DNA of 19,305 nucleotides from DATBGZ01 sp036557785 (GTDB lineage: Bacteria; Actinomycetota; Actinomycetes; Mycobacteriales; Micromonosporaceae). The position numbers and the translations under genes are program-made. Each line of letters opens with the position of its first letter. The first letter of the stretch is position 1. Where the stretch lies: the NCBI GenBank assembly GCA_036557785.1, contig DATBGZ010000019.1, positions 1 through 19,305 on the forward strand, in the 5' to 3' direction. Shown piece after piece: positions 14,302 to 19,305 of the stretch. Under the pieces are notes generated by a model. The model did not search any database. It saw only the letters and a list, made by a program, of their open reading frames with translations, and was not told the origin of the DNA.

Positions 14302-15219
14302 TCAGCCCCGACCGTGGCTCATATCGTCGCGTCCCATATCGCTGGCGGTGCCGCTCCGGATGCGTTCGGTGGCGCGGCGCAGCGCCCGCCGGGTGAGCTC
14401 ACCGGCGAGGTGGCGCTTGTACGCCTCGCTGCCGCGCTGATCGGTGGCGGGAGCACAAGTACGGGCCGCGATCGCGCCGGCCAGTGCGAAGAGTTCCTCG
14501 CTGGGCTCTCGACCGCGCAGGGCCTGGGAGATCTCCGGGATGCCGGTGGTGTCGGGGCCGACGGCCGCGAGCCCGACCCGGGCATCGGTGATGATGCCGT
14601 CGGCCAACCAGAGGGCAGCGCCGCTGGAGACGACGGCCCAGTCTCCGGCGCGCCGCCCGACCTTCTCGTAGGCGCTGGAGCCGCCGGGCCGGACGGGCAG
14701 GACGATCTCGGTGAGCATCTCGCCAGTCCCGACCGCCGTTTCGTACGGTCCCTGATAGAACTCCGCCATCGGCACCGCGCGCTCCCCCTTGCGTCCACGG
14801 ATCACGCAGGTCGCGTCGAGCGAGGTGCAGACCGCGCAGAGGTCCTCCGACGGGTCTGCCTGGCAGAGCGAGCCGCCGATGGTGCCGCGGTTGCGCACCA
14901 GGGGGTCGGCGATGACCCGCTCGGCGTCGTGGAAGATCGGGAAGGCCCGACCGAGCTCCGCGCTCTCCAGCAGTTCCCGGTGCCTGGTCAGCGCTCCGAT
15001 CCGGATCCGCGTCGGCTCCACGGTGATATGGCGGAGCTCGCGATCAAGATCGTTGATGTCGATGAGGTAGTCGACGTTGACCAGGCGCAGCTTCATCATC
15101 GGCAGCAGGCTGTGTCCGCCGGCGATCAGCCGGGCGCCGTCGCCGAGCCGCTCCAGCAGCCCGATCGCGTGGTCGATGCTCGTCGCTCGTTCGTACTCGA
15201 ACAGAGCTGGGACCTGCAT
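14302..15219 (-). CDS. coxM: CO dehydrogenase medium FAD subunit (cluster A)
   Basis: A 305-aa FAD-binding subunit that passes electrons from CoxS towards the respiratory chain. Both FAD motifs are canonical: AGGHS at 33-37 and TIGGS at 113-117, the latter inside RNRGTIGGSLCQADP. The C-terminal domain includes RRAGDWAVVSSGAA (189-202) and DQRGSEAYKRHLA. I chose ATG 15219 (MQVPALFEYERA) because the family begins here; an upstream in-frame ATG at 15273 would add an atypical 18-residue leader. The last 16 residues (from about 290) run past the usual end of the family. The upstream site has no strong Shine-Dalgarno, only GGGTCACC. It is the first gene of the minus-strand coxMSL operon. Confidence 0.94.
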   Translation of the reverse strand: MQVPALFEYERATSIDHAIGLLERLGDGARLIAGGHSLLPMMKLRLVNVDYLIDINDLDRELRHITVEPTRIRIGALTRHRELLESAELGRAFPIFHDAERVIADPLVRNRGTIGGSLCQADPSEDLCAVCTSLDATCVIRGRKGERAVPMAEFYQGPYETAVGTGEMLTEIVLPVRPGGSSAYEKVGRRAGDWAVVSSGAALWLADGIITDARVGLAAVGPDTTGIPEISQALRGREPSEELFALAGAIAARTCAPATDQRGSEAYKRHLAGELTRRALRRATERIRSGTASDMGRDDMSHGRG

Positions 15220-15378
15220 GCTGGTGACCCTAACACCGGCATGATCTTGACGACCGATGTCTATACCGGACAAACAGCCGCAATATAGGGCGACGTAAGC
15301 GATTGCTTAATCAGTGGTTGCGGGAGCGTTGGCGGGGCGGAAGGATTGCCGCGCACCACACAGACGGAGGTTGGTCCC
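15220..15378. promoter_or_regulatory. Divergent control region between the two coxMSL operons
   Basis: This 159-bp AT-richer gap must drive both cox operons. For the leftward operon a plausible promoter is TTAAGC (minus strand, 15310-15305), a 17-base spacer and TATATT (15287-15282). A perfect palindrome, TAAGC-GATT-GCTTA (15296-15309), overlaps that -35. A second dyad, TGTC-N7-GACA (15258-15272), lies just downstream of the -10 on the minus strand. Both are operator candidates for the LysR protein or another regulator. For the rightward operon I see only the GGAGG ribosome binding site at 15366-15370, with no clear promoter hexamers. The dyads are seen; their function is inferred. Confidence 0.5.
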
Positions 15379-15627
15379 ATGGCGATCGAGAGCACCGGGC
15401 ACAGCAGGGGTAACCCGCGCCTGTACGAAGTGGTCGAGCATGCGCCCAAGACCGGACCGAGCCCGACGATCTGGGCCTGGCCGGAGATCATCGACTACTT
15501 GAAGATCGCCGCGCAGCCCGTCCAGGGACCGTGGCCACCGCACCAAGAACCAAGGCCCGACCCGACGGGCGAGTCCACCCCCGTCGCGGTGCCCGATCCC
15601 GCGGCGCGCACGCCGCAGTCGTACTGA
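15379..15627 (+). CDS. Unknown 82-aa protein leading the second cox operon
   Basis: A small protein that I do not recognise. ATG 15379 is chosen because GGAGG precedes it by eight bases; an in-frame start at 15346 would add 11 residues without a ribosome site. It has a central segment TIWAWPEIIDYLKIAAQPV that looks like an amphipathic helix with aromatic residues. It is followed by a proline-rich, probably unstructured tail (GPWPPHQEPRPDP, VPDPAARTPQS). No signal peptide, membrane segment or cysteine is present. Twelve bases separate its stop from the coxM start, so it is the first gene of the coxM-coxS-coxL operon. Possible roles are an assembly or interaction peptide, or a translated leader; neither is shown. 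Confidence 0.7.
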   Translation: MAIESTGHSRGNPRLYEVVEHAPKTGPSPTIWAWPEIIDYLKIAAQPVQGPWPPHQEPRPDPTGESTPVAVPDPAARTPQSY

Positions 15628-15639
15628 CCAGGAGGGCGC

Positions 15640-16508
15640 ATGTATCCCCCACGGTTCCGCTACGAGGCGCCCAGGTCCATCGAGGAAGCGATCGCCCTTC
15701 TTGACGCGGGCGGCGCCGAGGCGAAGGTGCTCGCGGGCGGCCAGAGCCTGGTACCGCTGCTGAAGCTGCGCTTCGCCTCGCCGGAGCTGCTGGTCGACAT
15801 CAACGGCCTGCCCGGCCTGGACTACCACCGCGCCGATCCGGACGGCACGATCCGGATCGGCGCCCTGTGCCGGCACGCCGATCTGGAGAAGTCGGCCCTG
15901 CTCAAGGCCCGGCAGCCGACCATGGCCTCCGCCGCTCCGCTCGTCGCGGACCCCATCGTCCGCAACCGGGGCACCCTGGTCGGCTCGCTCTGTCACGCCG
16001 ACCCCCAGGGCGACTGGGCGGCGGTCGTGACGGCCCTCGGGGGCTCGGTCGTGGCGCAGGGCCCCAGCGGGCGACGGACCATCCCGCTGGCGCAGTTCGT
16101 GACCGGGCCGTTCCAGAACACCCTCGCCGCCAACGAGATCGCCATCGAGGCGGTGATTCCGGCGCCGAAGGGCAAGGCGGCTGGTGGCTACCTGAAGCTC
16201 GAGCGCCGGATCGGTGACTTCGCGACTGCGGGTGCCGCGGTCGCCGTGGAGCTCTCCGGGTCGGTGGTGACCCGGGCCGGCATCGCGCTGACCGGCGTGG
16301 GCGGCTCGACGATCGACGCCACCGAGGCGGCGCAGTCACTGGTGGGCAAGCCGCTCTCGGCGGACGCGATCGCCGGCGCCGCGGAACTCGCTGCCGCCGC
16401 CGCCCGACCGAAGACCGACCACCGCGGCAGCGCGGCGTACAAGCGCCAGATCGTACGGACATTCGTCGAGCGCATCCTGACCCGCGTCCAGTCCACGGAG
16501 GCCGTGCA

Positions 16509-16512
<4 letters not shown>
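15640..16512 (+). CDS. coxM: CO dehydrogenase medium FAD subunit (cluster B)
   Basis: A 290-aa FAD subunit and the start of the second structural operon. The first FAD motif is AGGQS (32-36). The second reads TLVGS (112-116) instead of the usual TIGGS, inside RNRGTLVGSLCHADPQGDW. The C-terminal domain is normal (ERRIGDFATAGAAVAVE; DHRGSAAYKRQI). It differs from the cluster A CoxM throughout, so it is not a recent duplicate. A strong ribosome binding site, AGGAGGG, precedes ATG 15640. The stop overlaps the coxS start by 4 bases (ATGA). FAD subunits of other molybdenum hydroxylases share this fold, but the neighbouring form I CoxL supports a CO dehydrogenase assignment. Confidence 0.92.
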
Positions 16513-17032
<520 letters not shown>

Positions 17033-17036
<4 letters not shown>

Positions 17037-19305
17037 CCCAGGCGCTGGACGAGATCAAGATCGGCGGACTCGGCGCGAGCCGCAAACGGGTCGAGGACAA
17101 CCGGTTCATCCGCGGCAAGGGCAACTACGTCGACGACATCGTGCTGCCCGGCATGCTGCACATGGAGATTCTGCGCAGCCCGCTGGCCCACGCCCGGATC
17201 ACCTCGATCGATACCAGCAAGGCGTGGGATATCCCGGGCGTACGGCTCGTACTCACCGGCGAGATGCTGGCGACCCGCAACCTCGCCTGGATGCCGACGC
17301 TCTCGTACGACACGCAGGCCGTCCTCGCCACGGACAAGGTGCGCTTCCAGGGGCAGGAGGTCGCCGCGGTCATCGCGGACGACCCGTACATCGCCAAGGA
17401 CGCCTGCGAGGCGATTGTCGTCGAGTACGAGGCGCTGCCGCCGATCGTCAACCCGACCCAGGCGCTGGCCGAGGGCGCCCCGGTCATCCGTGACGACAAG
17501 GAGAACCAGGTCGGCAACGTCGTCTTCGACTGGCAGGTCGGAGACAAGGAGGCCACGGACGCGGCGTTCGCCGCCGCCGAGCTGGTCTCCACACTGGACC
17601 TGCACTACCCACGCTCGCACCCGTCCCCGATCGAGTGCTGCGGTTCGATCGCCGACTTCAACCGGGCGACGTCGAAGCTGACCGTCTACATGACCACGCA
17701 GGCCCCGCACATCATCCGGGCCGCGGTGGCGCTCGTCGCCGAGCTGCCCGAGCAGATGATCCGGATCGTCTCGCCCGACATCGGTGGCGGCTTCGGCAAC
17801 AAGGTGCCGGTGTACCCCGGCTACGTCGTGTCGATCCTCGCCTCCATCCTGTTGGAGCGTCCGGTCAAGTGGATCGAGGACAAGACCGGAAACCTGATCT
17901 CCACGGGCTTCGGTCGCGACATCTACCTGCACGGTGAGATGGCGCTGCGCAAGGACGGCAAGATCCTCGGCGTACGCATGATGACCACGTCCGATCACGG
18001 GGCGTTCTTCTCGGACGCCCAGCCGAGCAAGTTCAAGATCGGCCTGCTGCACTCGGCCTTCTCCTGCTACGACATTCCGGCCGCGCACCTGATGAACCGG
18101 GGTGTCTACACGAACAAGGCACCGGGCGGGGTCGCCTACCGATGCTCGTTCCGGGTTACCGAGGCGATGTTCTTCCAGGAGCGGATGGTCCAGGCGGCCG
18201 CGGCCGACCTCGGCATGGACCAGGCGGAGTTCCGTCGCGCCAACCTCGTCCGCGATGACGACTTCCCGCACCGCACGCCGTTCGGTTTCCTCACCGACTC
18301 CGGTCAGTACGGCAAGTGCCTCGACCTCGCGCTCCGCGAGATCGACTATGCCGGCTTCCTCCGGGAGAAGGAGGAGGCCAAGGCGCAGGGTCGCCTGCTG
18401 GGCATCGGCATCTCGACCATGACCGAGCCGCTCGGCGCCGGCAACAGCCGTGAGTTCGACATCCTCGGCATCAAGATGTTCGACTCCGCCGAACTGCGGG
18501 TGCACCTCACGGGCAAGGCGTTGCTGCGGACCGGGGCCAAGACCCAGGGGCAGGGCCACGAGACAACCTGGGCCCAGATCGTGGCCCACGAGCTCGGTCT
18601 GCCCGCCGAGGACGTCACCGTCGAAGAGGGCGACACGGACACCGCGCCGTTCGGCATGGGCACGTACGCCTCGCGCAGCACGCCGGTGGCCGGCGCTGCC
18701 GTGGCGATGGTGTCGCGCAAGGTCCGGGCCAAGGCCCGCAAGCTCGCCGCCCACTTGCTCGAGGTCTCCGAGGAGGACATCGAGTGGGAGCTCGGGCGGT
18801 TCTACGTGCGCAGCGCGCCCGACCGGGGCGTCACGATCCAGGAATGCGCGATGGCTGCCTACAGCAACATGCCCGACGGCATGGAGCCGGGCCTCGAGAA
18901 CAACGCGTACTACGACCCGCCCAACCTGACGTGGCCGTTCGCCTGCTACATCGCGACGGTCGAGGTCGATCCCGAGACGGGTGTGTGGGACGTGCTCAAT
19001 GTCGTCGCGGTCGACGACTGCGGCGTGCGCATCAACCCGATGATCGTCGAGGGACAGATCATGGGCGGACTGACCGAGGCGTACGCAATGGCGAGCATGC
19101 AGTTCATCACCTTCGATGCGGACGGCAACTGCATCGGGTCCAACTACATGGACTACCTGCTCCCCACCGCGTGGGAGACGCCCGGCTTCGAGTTGCACGA
19201 GGTCGTCACTCCGTGCCCGCACCATCCGATCGGCGCGAAGGGCATCGGTGAGTGTGCGACCGTCGGCGGCCCGGCTGCGTTCGTGAACGCGGTGATGGAC
19301 GCGAT
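17033..19305 (+). CDS. coxL: Aerobic CO dehydrogenase large subunit, form I signature (cluster B, 3' truncated)
   Basis: The first 757 residues of a molybdenum-cofactor large subunit; the gene runs off the window. It opens with ASRKRVEDNRFIRGKGNYVDDI and carries VRFQGQEVAAVIA, TTQAPHIIR and IVSPDIGGGFGNKVPVYPGY. The active-site loop is AYRCSFR, with the copper-ligand Cys at 371, identical to the loop of the characterised O. carboxidovorans enzyme. The catalytic Glu is at 740 in GAKGIGE. The form I signature and the M-S-L order argue for a true CO-oxidising enzyme. The protein is colinear with the cluster A copy, with Cys at the same residue number, but differs at many positions. It may therefore have different kinetics or a different partner set. 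About 30-40 residues are likely missing. Confidence 0.93.

Overview
The window is GC-rich DNA of the kind found in actinomycetes: dense G/C third positions, frequent GTG starts, purine-rich Shine-Dalgarno sites, and actinobacterial families such as a DUF1876 protein, a long HPF/RaiA protein with two C-terminal domains, and DHA2 and PadR proteins. Nothing in it pins down the genus. I see no tRNA, rRNA, IS element, phage gene or CRISPR array. No stretch longer than 300 bases lacks a gene.

Layout. (1) 1-1329: the 3' end of rho, then a ribosome hibernation factor. (2) 1379-3604: a PadR repressor and a DHA2-family MFS drug exporter as a coupled minus-strand operon, with a clear palindromic operator over the likely promoter. 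(3) 3706-5678: two unrelated alpha/beta hydrolases transcribed divergently, the second coupled to a small DUF1876 protein. A compact cluster of palindromes follows at 5674-5724. (4) 5884-9950: a minus-strand run of accessory genes typical of molybdenum hydroxylases. In transcription order it holds an XdhC-family protein, an unknown 86-aa protein, the MoxR-type AAA+ ATPase CoxD, the VWA protein CoxE, an unknown 97-aa protein, and a GIY-YIG-like protein. (5) 10033-10989: a LysR regulator divergent from the XdhC gene, ending in a strong bidirectional hairpin shared with a convergent DUF805 membrane protein. (6) 11469-19305: two complete or nearly complete aerobic carbon monoxide dehydrogenase (CODH) structural operons, each in the order coxM-coxS-coxL, transcribed away from each other from a 159-bp control region. 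The right-hand coxL runs off the window.

How the genes fit together. CoxM (FAD), CoxS (two [2Fe-2S] clusters) and CoxL (molybdenum cofactor with copper) form the CODH that oxidises CO to CO2 and passes electrons to the respiratory chain. CoxD, CoxE and the XdhC-family protein are maturation factors for the enzyme's cofactor site. The LysR protein is the obvious candidate regulator. Both CoxL proteins carry the form I signature AYXCSFR (AYACSFR on the left, AYRCSFR on the right). The window therefore encodes two form I-type enzymes that differ clearly in sequence.

The most interesting points are the paired, divergent form I operons, the small unrecognised genes built into the cox region (82, 86 and 97 aa plus the GIY-YIG-like protein), and the unexplained palindrome cluster near 5.7 kb.
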